64,000 bases of DNA, taken from contig NZ_JAYDCK010000003.1 of the NCBI RefSeq assembly GCF_034555965.1, positions 1,364,001 to 1,428,000 of the forward strand, in the 5' to 3' direction. Both the position numbers and the translations under genes were made by a program. Below the pieces are notes generated by a model that had not been told where the DNA came from, ran no database searches, and saw only the letters and a list, made by a program, of their open reading frames with translations. Numbering within the stretch: position 1 is the first letter of the stretch; each line of letters starts with the position of its first letter. This document shows positions 7,070-16,626 of this stretch, piece by piece. Source of the stretch: Aquicoccus sp. G2-2 (lineage in GTDB: Bacteria; Pseudomonadota; Alphaproteobacteria; Rhodobacterales; Rhodobacteraceae).

Positions 7070-8087
7070 GCGAACATCTCAAACCCCTGATCGGTGCCGC
7101 CGCCGAACGCCCACTCACCCGCGCCGAGGCGGAAACCGCGTTCTCCATCCTGTTTGAGGGCGAAGCCACACCCAGCCAGATCGGCGGGCTTTTGATGGCG
7201 CTGCGCACGCGCGGCGAAACGGTCGAGGAATATGCCGCCGCCGCCACCGTCATGCGTGGCAAATGCCATGCGGTAAAGGCCCCCCCGGCGCCATCGACAT
7301 CGTCGGCACCGGCGGCGATGGCAAGGGCACGCTCAACATCTCCACCGCAACCGCTTTCGTTGCCGCCGGGGCGGGCCTGATCGTCGCCAAGCACGGCAAT
7401 CGCAACCTGTCGTCAAAATCCGGCGCCGCCGATGCGCTGGCGCAGATGGGCGTCAACGTGATGGTCGGCCCGAAAGTGGTCGAACGCGCGCTCGTTGAAT
7501 GCGGCATCGCCTTCATGATGGCCCCCGTTCACCACCCGGCCATGGCCCATGTCGGGCCGACCCGTGTTGAACTTGGCACCCGCACCATGTTCAACATTCT
7601 CGGCCCGCTGACCAACCCCGCCGGGGTAAAACGCCAACTCACCGGGGCGTTTTCGCGCGAAATGATCCGCCCTATGGCCGAAACCCTCGGCCAACTCGGG
7701 TCCGAGCGCGCTTGGCTGGTGCATGGCTCCGACGGCACCGATGAGATGACAATCACCGGCATCACATGGCTGGCCGCACTTGAAGAAGACGGCTCGATCA
7801 CCGAAGCCGAATTGCACCCCGAAGATTTCGGCCTGCCAGTGCACCCGTTTGATGAGATTATCGGCGGCACGCCAGAGCAAAACGCCAAGGCTTTCCGCGA
7901 TCTGCTCGATGGCGCTAAAACCGCTTACCGCGATGCGGTCTTGCTCAATGCCGCCGCGGCGCTTACCGTGGCAGGCCGCGCAGGCGATTTGCGCGAAGGC
8001 GTCGAAATGGCCCGCGAAAGTATCGATTCCGGTGCCGCGAAGCAAAAGATCGCCTGCCTTGCAAAACTGACATCGGAGGCCACATGA
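7066..8087 (+). CDS. trpD: Anthranilate phosphoribosyltransferase, frame broken at a C7 run
   Basis: TrpD joins anthranilate to PRPP in tryptophan synthesis. The first frame (7066 to about 7280) gives the helical N-terminal domain through [10 protein letters not shown]. The second frame continues with the PRPP-binding Asp-Ile-Val-Gly-Thr-Gly-Gly-Asp-Gly, then Asn-Ile-Ser-Thr-Ala-Thr, Lys-His-Gly-Asn-Arg, and Thr-Arg-Val-Glu-Leu-Gly-Thr-Arg. The shift falls exactly at a C7 run (7280-7286); eight Cs would give Lys-Ala-Pro-Pro-Gly-Ala-Ile-Asp-Ile and restore a normal enzyme of about 340 residues. It overlaps trpG upstream and trpC downstream by 4 nt each. I treat the shift as a homopolymer miscall rather than a dead gene. 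Confidence 0.9.
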
Positions 8088-8895
8088 CCGACCATATCCT
8101 CGATCGTATCAAAGCCTACAAACTTGAGGAAATCGCTGCCGACAAAGCCGCCAAACCGCTGGAGGACGTCGAAGCCGAAGCCCGTGCTGCCCCCCTGTCC
8201 GCCCATTCGCCGACACGCTTTTTGACGCAGCCCGCGACGGCTACGGCCTGATTGCCGAAATCAAGAAAGCCAGCCCGTCCAAGGGGCTGATCCGCGAAGA
8301 TTTTGATCCCGCCACGCTGGCGCAAGCCTATGCCGACGGCGGTGCCAGCTGCCTTTCGGTGCTCACCGACACGCCCAGCTTTCAGGGTGCCAAAAGCTTC
8401 CTGAGCGACGCGCGCGAAGCCTGTGACCTGCCGGTCCTGCGCAAGGATTTCATGTATGATCCCTATCAAGTGGCAGAGGCCCGCGCGCTCGGTGCTGATT
8501 GTATCTTGATCATCATGGCGTCCGTCTCTGACGAGCAAGCCGCCGAACTGGAAGCCGCCGCAACCGAATGGGGCATGGATGCGCTGATCGAGGTGCATGA
8601 CGAAGAGGAACTCACCCGCGCGGAGGCATTGAAAAGCCGCTTGATCGGCATCAACAACCGCGATCTGCGCAGTTTCGAGACCTCTCTCGATCCCTCGCGC
8701 ACCCTTTCGAAACTGGTTCCCGCCGACCGGATGATCGTTTCGGAAAGCGGGCTGAACACGCCCGAAGACCTTGGCGATCTGGCCCGCTATGGCATCCGCG
8801 CCTTTCTCATCGGCGAAAGCCTAATGCGCCAGGACGATGTCACCGCAGCGACACGCAAGCTGCTGGCCAACCCGCTGACCCCCGGAGGCATGTAA
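8084..8895 (+). CDS. trpC: Indole-3-glycerol phosphate synthase, frame broken at a C6 run
   Basis: TrpC converts CdRP to indole-3-glycerol phosphate. The ATG at 8084 overlaps the trpD stop and opens the N-terminal helix (Ile-Leu-Asp-Arg-Ile-Lys-Ala-Tyr-Lys). The catalytic barrel continues in another frame: [28 protein letters not shown], and Ser-Glu-Ser-Gly-Leu. The shift lies at C6 (8190-8195). A seventh C would read [13 protein letters not shown] and give 270 residues, the normal length. The moaC start follows 3 nt after the stop. Confidence 0.9.
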
Positions 8896-8898
8896 GCG

Positions 8899-9375
8899 AT
8901 GAGCGGGCTGAGCCATTTCGATGCCAAGGGCGATGCCCATATGGTTGACGTGTCCGGCAAAGCCGCAACCGCCCGCATCGCCACCGCGCGCGGGCATATC
9001 ACGATGCAGCAGGCCACCTTCGATCTGATCTCTTCAGGCGGCGCCAAAAAAGGCGATGTGCTCTCCGTTGCCCGTCTGGCAGGGATCATGGGGGCAAAGA
9101 AAACCGCCGACCTGATCCCGCTTTGCCACCCGCTTCCCATCACAAGGGTTGCGGTGGATCTCACGCTCGACCCGGCCTTGCCGGGGGTGCAGATTGAAGC
9201 CACCGTAAAAACCACCGGCCAGACCGGCGTTGAAATGGAAGCTCTCACGGCGGTCTCCACTGCCGCGCTGACCGTCTATGACATGGTCAAGGCGGTGGAC
9301 CGCGCCATGGTCATCTCCGGCATTCGCGTGGCGCTGAAAGATGGCGGAAAATCAGGGCGTTACGAAGCGAAATGA
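8899..9375 (+). CDS. moaC: Cyclic pyranopterin monophosphate synthase
   Basis: A 158-residue MoaC, the enzyme that with MoaA turns GTP into cyclic pyranopterin monophosphate for molybdenum cofactor. The family motifs are present: [17 protein letters not shown] (about 64-80), Val-Glu-Met-Glu-Ala-Leu-Thr-Ala-Val, and the catalytic Asp128/Lys131 in Val-Tyr-Asp-Met-Val-Lys-Ala. It starts 3 nt after trpC and overlaps moeA by 4 nt, so the tryptophan and molybdopterin genes form one transcript. Confidence 0.95.
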   Translation: MSGLSHFDAKGDAHMVDVSGKAATARIATARGHITMQQATFDLISSGGAKKGDVLSVARLAGIMGAKKTADLIPLCHPLPITRVAVDLTLDPALPGVQIEATVKTTGQTGVEMEALTAVSTAALTVYDMVKAVDRAMVISGIRVALKDGGKSGRYEAK

Positions 9376-10544
9376 TCTCGGTAGAAGACGCCCTTGCCCA
9401 ACTTTTCGCGCTGATCTCTGCGCTGCCCACAGAAGAGGTCCCCCTGATCGAGGCAGCCGAGCGCATACTCGCCGCACCCGTTGCCGCCACCCGCAACCAG
9501 CCACCATTTTCCGCCTCCGCGATGGACGGCTATGCCCTGATCGGCGCAGAAGCGGACCAGCACGCCCAGTTCAAGGTGATCGGCGAAAGTGCCGCCGGGC
9601 ACGGCTTTGCGGGCGTGGTGAAACCCGGCCAATCTGTGCGCATCTTCACCGGCGCACCCGTGCCCGAAGGGGCCACCCGCGTGGTCATTCAGGAAAATGT
9701 CGAACGTCGCGGCGATCTGATCACCCTCACGTCCGAACCGGGCGAAAGCGACAATATCCGCCCCTTGGGCACCGATTTCAGCGTCGGTGACACCGTGCAG
9801 CCACCGCGTCTGCTCAGCCCTGAAAATATCGCCCTTCTTGCCTCGATGAACATCGCGCGGGTGCCGGTGCGCCGCCGCCCTATCGTGGCGCTTATCTCCA
9901 CCGGCGATGAGCTGGTCATGCCCGGCGAAACCCCCGGCCCGGATCAGATCATCGCGTCGAACACCTTCGGCCTCTATGCCCTTTGCAAACGTCTCGGGGC
10001 CACGCCACGGCTTTTGCCGATTGCACGCGATAACCGCGACAGCCTCGAAACCACCTTCGCGCTGGCCCGTGGCGCTGATCTCATCGTTACCATCGGCGGC
10101 GCGTCGGTGGGGGATCATGATCTGGTCGGCGATGTGGCTGGCTCGCTGGGGATGGAGCGCGCGTTCTACAAAATCGCCATGCGCCCCGGCAAGCCGCTGA
10201 TGGCGGGCCGAATGGGCGACGCGGTGATGCTCGGCCTTCCCGGCAACCCGGTCTCTGCCATGGTCTGCGGGCATGTCTTCCTCGCCCCGCTGATCCGCGC
10301 CATGCAGGGCTTTGACGCGGGCCATACTCCCACGGCGACAGCACCGCTCACGGCCGCACTGCCCGCCAACGGCCCGCGCACCCATTACCAACGCGCGCGG
10401 GTGGAAAACGGCGCGCTCACCGTGTTTGATCGGCAAGACAGCTCCCTGCTCTCGGTGCTCGCGCAAGCCAACGCATTGGCCATCTCACCGCCCCATGCCC
10501 CGGCCCAGCCCGCAGGCAGCGACATCGCCTATATCCGCCTCTGA
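9372..10544 (+). CDS. moeA: Molybdopterin molybdenumtransferase
   Basis: A 390-residue MoeA that inserts molybdate into adenylylated molybdopterin. Motifs seen include [13 protein letters not shown] near residue 40, [29 protein letters not shown], and Gly-Leu-Pro-Gly-Asn-Pro-Val-Ser-Ala. Its ATG overlaps the moaC stop. It is the last gene of the trpGDC-moaC-moeA transcript and is followed by the lexA promoter. Confidence 0.95.
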   Translation: MISVEDALAQLFALISALPTEEVPLIEAAERILAAPVAATRNQPPFSASAMDGYALIGAEADQHAQFKVIGESAAGHGFAGVVKPGQSVRIFTGAPVPEGATRVVIQENVERRGDLITLTSEPGESDNIRPLGTDFSVGDTVQPPRLLSPENIALLASMNIARVPVRRRPIVALISTGDELVMPGETPGPDQIIASNTFGLYALCKRLGATPRLLPIARDNRDSLETTFALARGADLIVTIGGASVGDHDLVGDVAGSLGMERAFYKIAMRPGKPLMAGRMGDAVMLGLPGNPVSAMVCGHVFLAPLIRAMQGFDAGHTPTATAPLTAALPANGPRTHYQRARVENGALTVFDRQDSSLLSVLAQANALAISPPHAPAQPAGSDIAYIRL

Positions 10545-10580
10545 TCCACGCCCCGCATCTCCGGGTTCGGGATGTTCTTG

Positions 10581-10609
10581 TTGACACAAAACGGGAACAC
10601 ATCTAGAAC
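10581..10609 (+). promoter_or_regulatory. lexA promoter with SOS (LexA) box
   Basis: A GAAC-ACATCTA-GAAC direct repeat at 10595-10609 exactly fits the alphaproteobacterial LexA operator (GTTC-N7-GTTC read from the other strand). It overlaps the candidate -10 hexamer TAGAAC (10604-10609), placed 17 nt after a perfect -35 TTGACA (10581-10586). LexA bound here would block RNA polymerase, giving the usual autorepression. The lexA start codon is at 10643. Confidence 0.85.
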
Positions 10610-10642
10610 AAATGCAAATTACAGGCATGGAGGGAGCGTGCA

Positions 10643-11341
10643 ATGCTCACCCGGAAACAACTCGATCTTCTCGAATTCATTCACAAGCGGGTGCAACGCG
10701 ATGGCGTGCCGCCCTCGTTCGATGAAATGAAGGAAGCCCTTGATTTACGCTCCAAGTCGGGCATTCACCGGCTCATCACGGCGCTTGAGGAACGCGGCTT
10801 TATCCGCCGCCTCGCCCATCGTGCCCGCGCTATTGAAATCGTCAAGCTGCCCGAAAGCATGGGCGGCGCGCCCTCTTCGGGCTTCTCGCCCCGCGTGATC
10901 GAAGGCTCCCGCCCCGACGCGCGCCCACCAGCCAACGCATTCGCGGTGGAGGCCGCAGCACTCGAGTTGCCCCTCATGGGCCGCATCGCCGCCGGTGTCC
11001 CGATCGAAGCGATCAGCCACGCAGAGCGCAACGTCGCCGTGCCCAACGCCATGCTATCCGGCAAGGGGGAGCATTATGCTCTTGAAGTCAAAGGCGATTC
11101 GATGATCGACGCCGGCATCAACGATGGCGATGTCGTCGTCATCCGCGAAACGTCCACCGCCGATAATGGCGATATCGTCGTCGCTTTGGTTGAGGATCAC
11201 GAAGCCACGTTGAAACGGTTTTTCCGCCGCGGCAACGCCATCGCTTTGGAGGCCGCAAACCCGGCCTATGAAACCCGCGTTCTGCCTGAGGACAAAGTCA
11301 AGGTGCAGGGCAAGCTTGTGGGCCTGATCCGCACTTATTGA
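10643..11341 (+). CDS. lexA: SOS repressor LexA
   Basis: A 232-residue LexA. The N-terminal winged helix (residues 1-70, [10 protein letters not shown]) recognises the SOS box. A linker follows, longer than in E. coli and rich in Pro/Ala. The Ala117-Gly118 self-cleavage bond lies in Arg-Ile-Ala-Ala-Gly-Val-Pro. The Ser153/Lys191 dyad sits in Gly-Asp-Ser-Met-Ile-Asp and Ala-Thr-Leu-Lys-Arg-Phe. RecA filaments trigger cleavage after DNA damage; recA itself lies at 56027 with a matching box. The 3' end overlaps the convergent comEC by 7 nt, so the two transcripts run into each other. Confidence 0.96.
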   Translation: MLTRKQLDLLEFIHKRVQRDGVPPSFDEMKEALDLRSKSGIHRLITALEERGFIRRLAHRARAIEIVKLPESMGGAPSSGFSPRVIEGSRPDARPPANAFAVEAAALELPLMGRIAAGVPIEAISHAERNVAVPNAMLSGKGEHYALEVKGDSMIDAGINDGDVVVIRETSTADNGDIVVALVEDHEATLKRFFRRGNAIALEAANPAYETRVLPEDKVKVQGKLVGLIRTY

Positions 11342-13359
11342 GCCTGATTCCACAGCCGCTCCCCGGTCAGGCTGCGCGCGGTGACACTGCGATACCCGCC
11401 TTTGATGGCATAAAGCGCCGTGGCTCCGCTGCGGCGCAGCTTGGCCGTGTCATAAACCAGACACGGCAACCCCGCTGCCGCCTTGCCCCGGATCACCAGC
11501 ACCTCCCCCTTCTCACAGCTCAGCGCCGCAAGGTCGGCTTTGCGGGTCAGGTGCCGCACCGGGCGCGCCGCCGGGGTCTTGGCCCACCGCGCCGCCGCCA
11601 TCGGCTGACTGGCCGCATCGCCATCATTCTCCAACCAATTGCGTGAAATGAACCCGGCCCCCTTCGCCCGGCTCAGTGCGCGCCCCTCCGCCCCCATCAC
11701 CCCCACCAGCCCGCCATTATCGGCAATCAGGATATCCGGTCGCTCGGTCTCGACCCAAAACCAAAGCCCCGCCAGCACCGGCACCAGCCCGGCCATGCGG
11801 AACCGCCCCTGCCAACTGACCAATAGGATGAAGCCCACGCCGATCAGCGGCAACACCCGCCAATCCGGACTGATCACCGTGCCCCGCGCCCCCTCCAGCC
11901 CCGAAATCCACGCCGCAACCCCAAGTATCCAATCCAAGCCCACCCCAGCGAAATGCAATGGCACCGCCTCAAGCCCGAACAGCATCGACACCGCCGCAAG
12001 CAGCATCGCGGGCATCACCAGAACGCCCATCAATGGCACCGAAAGCAGGTTGGCAATCAGCCCGTAATGCGAAATCTGGTTGAAATGCGCCGCCGCGACC
12101 GGCGCCGTGGCCAACCCCGCCACCGCCGAAGAAATCGCCGCCGCCACAAACGGGCGCAGCCAAACCGGCCCAAACCCAATCTCGCGGTCGCGCAACCAGC
12201 GAAACACCGCAACCAAGGCCACGGTGGCCGCGAACGACATCTGAAATCCCGGCCCCAGCAAAGCCTCCGGCCAGAGCACCAGCACCACCACGGCCGCCAA
12301 AGCCACCGCCCGCAGCGATATAACCCGCCGATCCGCCAGCACCGCAACAAGCGCCACCGCCGCCATCACAAAGGCGCGCTCGGTTGCGACATTCCCACCA
12401 GAAAGCGCCAGATAGCCCGCCCCGGTGCCAAGCGCCACGACAGCGGCGAGCTTTTTCACCGGCACACGCAACGCCAAAGCGGGCCACAGGCTAAGCAACA
12501 GCCGGACAGCGGCAAAGACAAACCCGGTCAGCAAGCCCATATGCAGCCCCGAAATCGCCAGCAGATGCGCCAGATTGCTGACCCTGAGCGCCGTCAGCGT
12601 CTCCTGCGCCATGCCAGAGCGATCCCCGGTCATGATCGCCGCCGCAAACCCGCCCGCCTCTCCGGGCAGCGCCGCCTGCACCCGCGCAGACAGCCCAAGC
12701 CGCAAATCCAACAACCCCGTCCCCGATCCAGGGACAAGGGTCAAAAGCGGCGTGCGGGCATAACCCACAGCACCCAGCCTCTGAAACCACGAATGGCGTT
12801 GAAAATCGAAACCACCCGGCTCCACCGGCCCGCCCGGCGGCGAAAGGTGCGCCGTCACCATCACCCGCGCCCCTGCCCGCGGCGTGGCCCCGGCTGTGGA
12901 ATGCAGCGAAATGCGCACCCGATCCGGTGTTTTTTGTGGCCCGACCCGTGCCAGCACCACCCGATCCAGCAGCACCCGTGGCGCCCCGCTGGCCGAACGG
13001 TCCAGCCCGATAACCCGGCCTTCGACCGGCCCGTAATAATGCCACCCCAGCACCGGACGTTCCAACACATGCGCGCGCCCGAATGCCAGACAAAACCCCA
13101 TCCCGACAAGCGCCGCGCCCCACGGCAACGCCGCCCAACCCGCTCGCCAGCGCGCCGCCAGCAGCAAAAGGCCAAGCACAACCGGCCCGAGATATAGCAA
13201 TACCGTCACCTGCGGCTCAAACCGCAACCCGAAATAAAGCCCGATCCCGACGCCAAGACACACCGGAACCCAGGCGAAAAGATGCCCTCGTTGGCCCAAC
13301 AGAGCCAGCTCCGCCCGCGCCAATACCCCCATCGCGCACCTTTCCTCCGCCGGTTGCAA
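11335..13359 (-). CDS. comEC: ComEC/Rec2 competence protein (DNA import channel)
   Basis: A 674-residue polytopic membrane protein. It has an N-terminal helical pair and a soluble OB-like domain, then the Competence-domain core with [11 protein letters not shown] at about 260-270 and many hydrophobic segments. A C-terminal soluble part follows. The C-terminal region lacks the His-x-His-x-Asp-His metal ligands of the beta-lactamase-like nuclease found in many ComEC proteins, so it is either degenerate or binds DNA without cutting. ComEC carries single-stranded DNA through the inner membrane. In Rhodobacter it is needed for recipients of gene transfer agent DNA and is under CtrA control (established work). 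A CtrA-like box lies upstream. Confidence 0.88.
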   Translation of the reverse strand: MQPAEERCAMGVLARAELALLGQRGHLFAWVPVCLGVGIGLYFGLRFEPQVTVLLYLGPVVLGLLLLAARWRAGWAALPWGAALVGMGFCLAFGRAHVLERPVLGWHYYGPVEGRVIGLDRSASGAPRVLLDRVVLARVGPQKTPDRVRISLHSTAGATPRAGARVMVTAHLSPPGGPVEPGGFDFQRHSWFQRLGAVGYARTPLLTLVPGSGTGLLDLRLGLSARVQAALPGEAGGFAAAIMTGDRSGMAQETLTALRVSNLAHLLAISGLHMGLLTGFVFAAVRLLLSLWPALALRVPVKKLAAVVALGTGAGYLALSGGNVATERAFVMAAVALVAVLADRRVISLRAVALAAVVVLVLWPEALLGPGFQMSFAATVALVAVFRWLRDREIGFGPVWLRPFVAAAISSAVAGLATAPVAAAHFNQISHYGLIANLLSVPLMGVLVMPAMLLAAVSMLFGLEAVPLHFAGVGLDWILGVAAWISGLEGARGTVISPDWRVLPLIGVGFILLVSWQGRFRMAGLVPVLAGLWFWVETERPDILIADNGGLVGVMGAEGRALSRAKGAGFISRNWLENDGDAASQPMAAARWAKTPAARPVRHLTRKADLAALSCEKGEVLVIRGKAAAGLPCLVYDTAKLRRSGATALYAIKGGYRSVTARSLTGERLWNQAQ

Positions 13360-13397
13360 CCAGATGGCTCATCGTTGCACGACCTTAGCGCCCGCAT

Positions 13398-13414
13398 GGT
13401 TAGGGAATGGTTAA
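13398..13414 (-). promoter_or_regulatory. CtrA-like box upstream of comEC
   Basis: Read on the coding strand of comEC, this is TTAACC-ATTCC-CTAACC, one mismatch from the CtrA consensus TTAACC-N5-TTAACC (TTAA-N7-TTAA core). It ends 39 nt before the comEC start codon. CtrA control of comEC is known in Rhodobacter capsulatus, which makes the site plausible; the match itself was found by eye. Confidence 0.55.
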
Positions 13415-13933
13415 AGGCCACGATGCTGCAGTGCTGCATAACATCCGCTCAAGGCCACACCGCGCGGTCAAACCGCGCCGATCAGGCTGCGCATTGCACG
13501 AAAAAGTGCGCTTCGGCTCAACCGTGCCGCAACGTCTCAAAGTGGCTTGAAAATTTTCGCAACCCTTTAATAAATATCACGAATAGCATTATTCTTTCGT
13601 GTCGGTACGGGCCGTGAAAGACCATCCCAATGCCCTTATCAGCCATTGAGCGAATTGACGCCGCATCTGCAAAATGATAGCTGACGTTTTCAACGATCCG
13701 GTGCAGGTTTTGACCCGGTTCGCTCACAGGAAATCTGCCCGTCCCGACCGACAGGTCCAATGTGGCCGGATATCCTTATGTGTCAGACAAATCGTCCGCC
13801 GGGCAACTTGCCCCCGCGCCCGTCAGTCCGGCACGAGCCGCGGCCAAGGAAGGTTAACCTTCCGTAAAGCCTGACGAACTAGGACCGGACCGGGAACACC
13901 AATCCCGCCCATACGACAGGAGGAAGGAAACGC
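13415..13933. other. Gene-free stretch upstream of gltA, with a 16-bp palindrome
   Basis: No protein gene is supported in these 519 bases. The open frames have no ribosome-binding site and no recognisable family. The only striking element is a perfect 16-bp palindrome, GGAAGGTT-AACCTTCC, at 13848-13863, about 70 nt before the citrate synthase start; it may be an operator. The stretch around 13550-13600 is unusually AT-rich for the region, as a promoter would be. In several relatives I recall gltX between comEC and gltA; it is not here. Confidence 0.5.
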
Positions 13934-15229
13934 ATGACCGATAGCCCCAAAACCGCGACACTGACAATTGACGGTAAAAGCTATGATCTGCCAGTGCTCA
14001 GCCCAACAACGGGGCCGGAAGTGATTGATATCCGCAAGCTTTATGCCAACGCGGGCGTCTTCACCTATGATCCGGGCTTCACCTCGACCGCCTCCTGCGA
14101 CAGCACGATCACCTTCATCGACGGTGAGAAAGGCGAACTTCTGCATCGCGGCTATCCGATTGGCCAACTGGCCGAGAAATCGCATTACCTCGAAGTCTGC
14201 TATCTCCTGCTTTACGGTGAATTGCCGTCTGCGGCACAGCTTGAAAATTTCGAGAGCACGATCACCCATCACACGATGATCCATGAGCAGATGCATTTCT
14301 TTTTCCGTGGCTTCCGCCGCGATGCGCATCCAATGGCAACCATGGTTGGTGTGGTCGGCGCGATGTCGGCGTTCTATCACGATTCCACCGATGTAAACGA
14401 TCCGCGCCAGCGCGAGATCGCCTCGCACCGGATGATCGCCAAGATGCCGACAATCGCCGCGATGGCCTACAAATACTCGATTGGCCAGCCGTTCATCTAT
14501 CCGCGCAATGATCTCGATTATGCGGCCAATTTCCTCAGCATGTGCTTTGCGGTCCCCGCGGAGGATTATCACGTCGATCCAATCCTGGCGCGCGCCATGG
14601 ACCGGGTTTTCACCCTGCACGCCGATCACGAACAAAACGCCTCCACCTCGACGGTGCGGCTCGCTTCAAGCTCGGGGGCGAACCCGTTCGCCTGTATCGC
14701 CGCAGGCGCCGCCTGTCTCTGGGGGCCGGCCCATGGCGGTGCCAATCAGGCCGCTCTTGAAATGCTGAGGGAAATCGGCACGCCTGATCGCATCCCCGAA
14801 TTCATCGCCCGCGCAAAAGACAAGGATGACCCCTTCCGCCTGATGGGCTTTGGCCACCGGGTTTACAAGAACTTCGACCCGCGCGCCAAGGTGATGAAGC
14901 AATCCGCCGATGAGGTGCTTGACCTCATGGGGATCGAAAACAACCCGACGCTTCAGGTTGCCAAAGAACTGGAAGCCACGGCCCTTGCCGATCCCTACTT
15001 CATCGACAAGAAGCTTTTCCCGAATGTCGATTTCTATTCCGGCATCATCCTCGAAGCGATTGGCTTCCCCACGTCGATGTTCACACCGATTTTTGCGGTG
15101 TCGCGCACCGTCGGCTGGATTTCCCAGTGGAAGGAACAATTCGAGGATCCAGCGCAGAAAATTGGTCGCCCGCGTCAACTTTATCTCGGCGAAACCAGCC
15201 GCGACTATGTCGATGTAGAGGACCGCTGA
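13934..15229 (+). CDS. gltA: Citrate synthase (type II, hexameric)
   Basis: A 431-residue citrate synthase, condensing acetyl-CoA and oxaloacetate at the head of the citric acid cycle. It has the N-terminal beta-rich extension of the hexameric Gram-negative type, [10 protein letters not shown], and His-Glu-Gln-Asn-Ala-Ser-Thr-Ser-Thr. It also has Gly-Pro-Ala-His-Gly-Gly-Ala-Asn (catalytic His), Met-Gly-Phe-Gly-His-Arg-Val-Tyr-Lys (catalytic His) and Asn-Val-Asp-Phe-Tyr-Ser-Gly (catalytic Asp). AGGAGGAAGG stands just before the start. It ends in two convergent hairpins at 15237-15301. Confidence 0.96.
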   Translation: MTDSPKTATLTIDGKSYDLPVLSPTTGPEVIDIRKLYANAGVFTYDPGFTSTASCDSTITFIDGEKGELLHRGYPIGQLAEKSHYLEVCYLLLYGELPSAAQLENFESTITHHTMIHEQMHFFFRGFRRDAHPMATMVGVVGAMSAFYHDSTDVNDPRQREIASHRMIAKMPTIAAMAYKYSIGQPFIYPRNDLDYAANFLSMCFAVPAEDYHVDPILARAMDRVFTLHADHEQNASTSTVRLASSSGANPFACIAAGAACLWGPAHGGANQAALEMLREIGTPDRIPEFIARAKDKDDPFRLMGFGHRVYKNFDPRAKVMKQSADEVLDLMGIENNPTLQVAKELEATALADPYFIDKKLFPNVDFYSGIILEAIGFPTSMFTPIFAVSRTVGWISQWKEQFEDPAQKIGRPRQLYLGETSRDYVDVEDR

Positions 15230-15236
15230 CAATCAC

Positions 15237-15301
15237 GCCGGGGATGCGCCAAGCCTCCCCGGCCCGACTTGCGCTCGCTGCTGCCCGCTATTGCAGCGGG
15301 C
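15237..15301. terminator. Two hairpins between convergent gltA and the hydratase gene
   Basis: GCCGGGGA (15237-15244) pairs with TCCCCGGC (15256-15263). GCCCGCT (15283-15289) pairs with AGCGGGC (15295-15301) across 5 nt. They fill the 86-nt gap between two converging genes and probably act as terminators in both directions, although neither has a clear T-tract. Confidence 0.5.
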
Positions 15302-15315
15302 CACCCGCGCCGCAG

Positions 15316-16089
15316 TTACCGGCCTTCGAAACGCGCTTTACGCTTTTCAAGAAAGGCCATCACCCCCTCCATGAAGTCGCGGCTCTTGCCCGCTTTGCCC
15401 TGCAACTTTGCCTCCGTGGCAAGCTGGGCATCCGGGTCATTGTCCCAACTGGCGCGGATCGCCTGCTTGGTCAGCCGGAACGCCTTGGTAGGTCCATCAG
15501 CAAGATACGCTGCCCGCGCTTTCCAGACCGCCTCGAACTCCGCATCCGCCACCGCTTCCCAGATCATGCCCCAGTCATCGGCCTGTTGCGCGCTGATCTT
15601 CTCGGCAAAAAGCGCGGCCCCCATCGCCTTGGCCATCCCCATGGTGCGCGGCAGCACATAGGTGCCGCCTGCATCAGGGATAAGCCCGATCCGGGTGAAC
15701 GCTTGCAGGAAATAGGCACTCTGCGTGGCAATCACCACATCCGCCGCCAGCGCAAGGTTCGCCCCCGCCCCCGCCGCCGGGCCGTTCACGGCGGCAATCG
15801 TCGGCACCGGGCAATCATGGATCATCTTCAAAAGCGGGTTATATTCGTCGCGCAATCCGCGCTCCAGATCCATCGCCCCGACATTGGCATCACCGAGATC
15901 CTGCCCCGAACAGAACGCGCCGCCCGCCCCGGTCATCACGATCACTCGCGCGCCCTCTTTCAGCGCACGTTGAATTGCATCCGGCAGTTCCGCGCGCATC
16001 TGCGAGGTCAGCGCGTTCATCTTGTCGGGCCGGTTGAGCGTGACAACACCCACCTGCTCGCTCAATTCATAGCTGATCGTTTGATACAT
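15316..16089 (-). CDS. Enoyl-CoA hydratase/isomerase family protein, PaaG-like
   Basis: A 257-residue crotonase-fold protein. It shows Leu-Asn-Arg-Pro-Asp-Lys-Met-Asn-Ala-Leu, then Phe-Cys-Ser-Gly-Gln-Asp-Leu-Gly-Asp, then Ala-Gly-Ala-Gly-Ala-Asn-Leu-Ala-Leu-Ala (oxyanion hole). Further on are Gly-Leu-Ile-Pro-Asp-Ala-Gly-Gly-Thr, Trp-Gly-Met-Ile-Trp and Phe-Met-Glu-Gly-Val-Met-Ala-Phe-Leu-Glu-Lys-Arg. The Gln-Asp-Leu-x-Asp and Tyr-Asn-Pro-Leu-Leu pattern resembles PaaG, the epoxyphenylacetyl-CoA isomerase of phenylacetate breakdown, more than general enoyl-CoA hydratase. No other paa genes are near, so the exact substrate is not fixed. Confidence 0.75.
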   Translation of the reverse strand: MYQTISYELSEQVGVVTLNRPDKMNALTSQMRAELPDAIQRALKEGARVIVMTGAGGAFCSGQDLGDANVGAMDLERGLRDEYNPLLKMIHDCPVPTIAAVNGPAAGAGANLALAADVVIATQSAYFLQAFTRIGLIPDAGGTYVLPRTMGMAKAMGAALFAEKISAQQADDWGMIWEAVADAEFEAVWKARAAYLADGPTKAFRLTKQAIRASWDNDPDAQLATEAKLQGKAGKSRDFMEGVMAFLEKRKARFEGR

Positions 16090-16167
16090 GCCGTGGTCTC
16101 CTCATTCGGGGCAGTCTTTGCGCAAGCAAAGCCTATTCGCGCGGCCCCGGAAAGGCCAAACCCAACG

Positions 16168-16626
16168 TCACCCTTTCATGATTTCATCGAGCCGCGCCGC
16201 CTCGCCCTCGCTCAGCGCCTCTTCGGCAGGGGCTTGCGCACGGCCGCGCTTGCGCAAGTAAAGCGCCGCGATCAGCGCAGCCAATAACAACATCCCCGGC
16301 CCAGCCAGATAAAGCACCCGGTTGGCGCCCGTGGCGCGCGGTTTCAGCAGAACAAATTCGCCATAGCGGTCAACGATATATTGCACCGCCTGCGCATTGC
16401 TATCGCCCGCCGTCAGCCGCTCACGCACCATCACCCGAAGGTCATGCGCCAGCCCGGCCTCGCTATCGTCGATATTCTCGTTGCGGCAAACAAGACAGCG
16501 CAGCCCCTTGGAAATATCGCGCGCCCGCGCCTCAAGCGCCGGATCGGCCAGCATCTCATCCGGCTCCACCGCATAAACCGGCGTCATCGTGCCCAGAAAC
16601 ACCACCAACGCAAGAAGCAGCCTCAT
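16168..16626 (-). CDS. ccmH: Cytochrome c maturation protein CcmH
   Basis: A 152-residue thioredox protein of system I cytochrome c maturation. It has a signal peptide (about residues 1-19) and the Leu-Arg-Cys-Leu-Val-Cys-Arg-Asn motif with Cys44/Cys47, which reduces apocytochrome cysteines before heme attachment. A helix bundle and a C-terminal membrane helix (about 105-124) follow. The start overlaps the ccmF stop (ATGA), so it is translated with ccmF. The E. coli-type CcmI extension is absent; in this group ccmI is normally a separate gene. Confidence 0.93.
   Translation of the reverse strand: MRLLLALVVFLGTMTPVYAVEPDEMLADPALEARARDISKGLRCLVCRNENIDDSEAGLAHDLRVMVRERLTAGDSNAQAVQYIVDRYGEFVLLKPRATGANRVLYLAGPGMLLLAALIAALYLRKRGRAQAPAEEALSEGEAARLDEIMKG

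Noticed and set aside
7280..7286. Programmed frameshifting as explanation of the broken genes
   Set aside because: No slippery heptamer plus pseudoknot context is shared, and the affected families are not known to use it; one-base deficits in runs across eight unrelated genes point to sequencing error.
10564..10576. GTTC-N5-GTTC upstream of lexA as a second SOS box
   Set aside because: The spacer is 5 rather than 7; the exact box is the one at 10595-10609.
13518..13760. 80-codon minus-strand open frame upstream of gltA
   Set aside because: No ribosome-binding site, no recognisable family, and it overlaps a likely promoter region.
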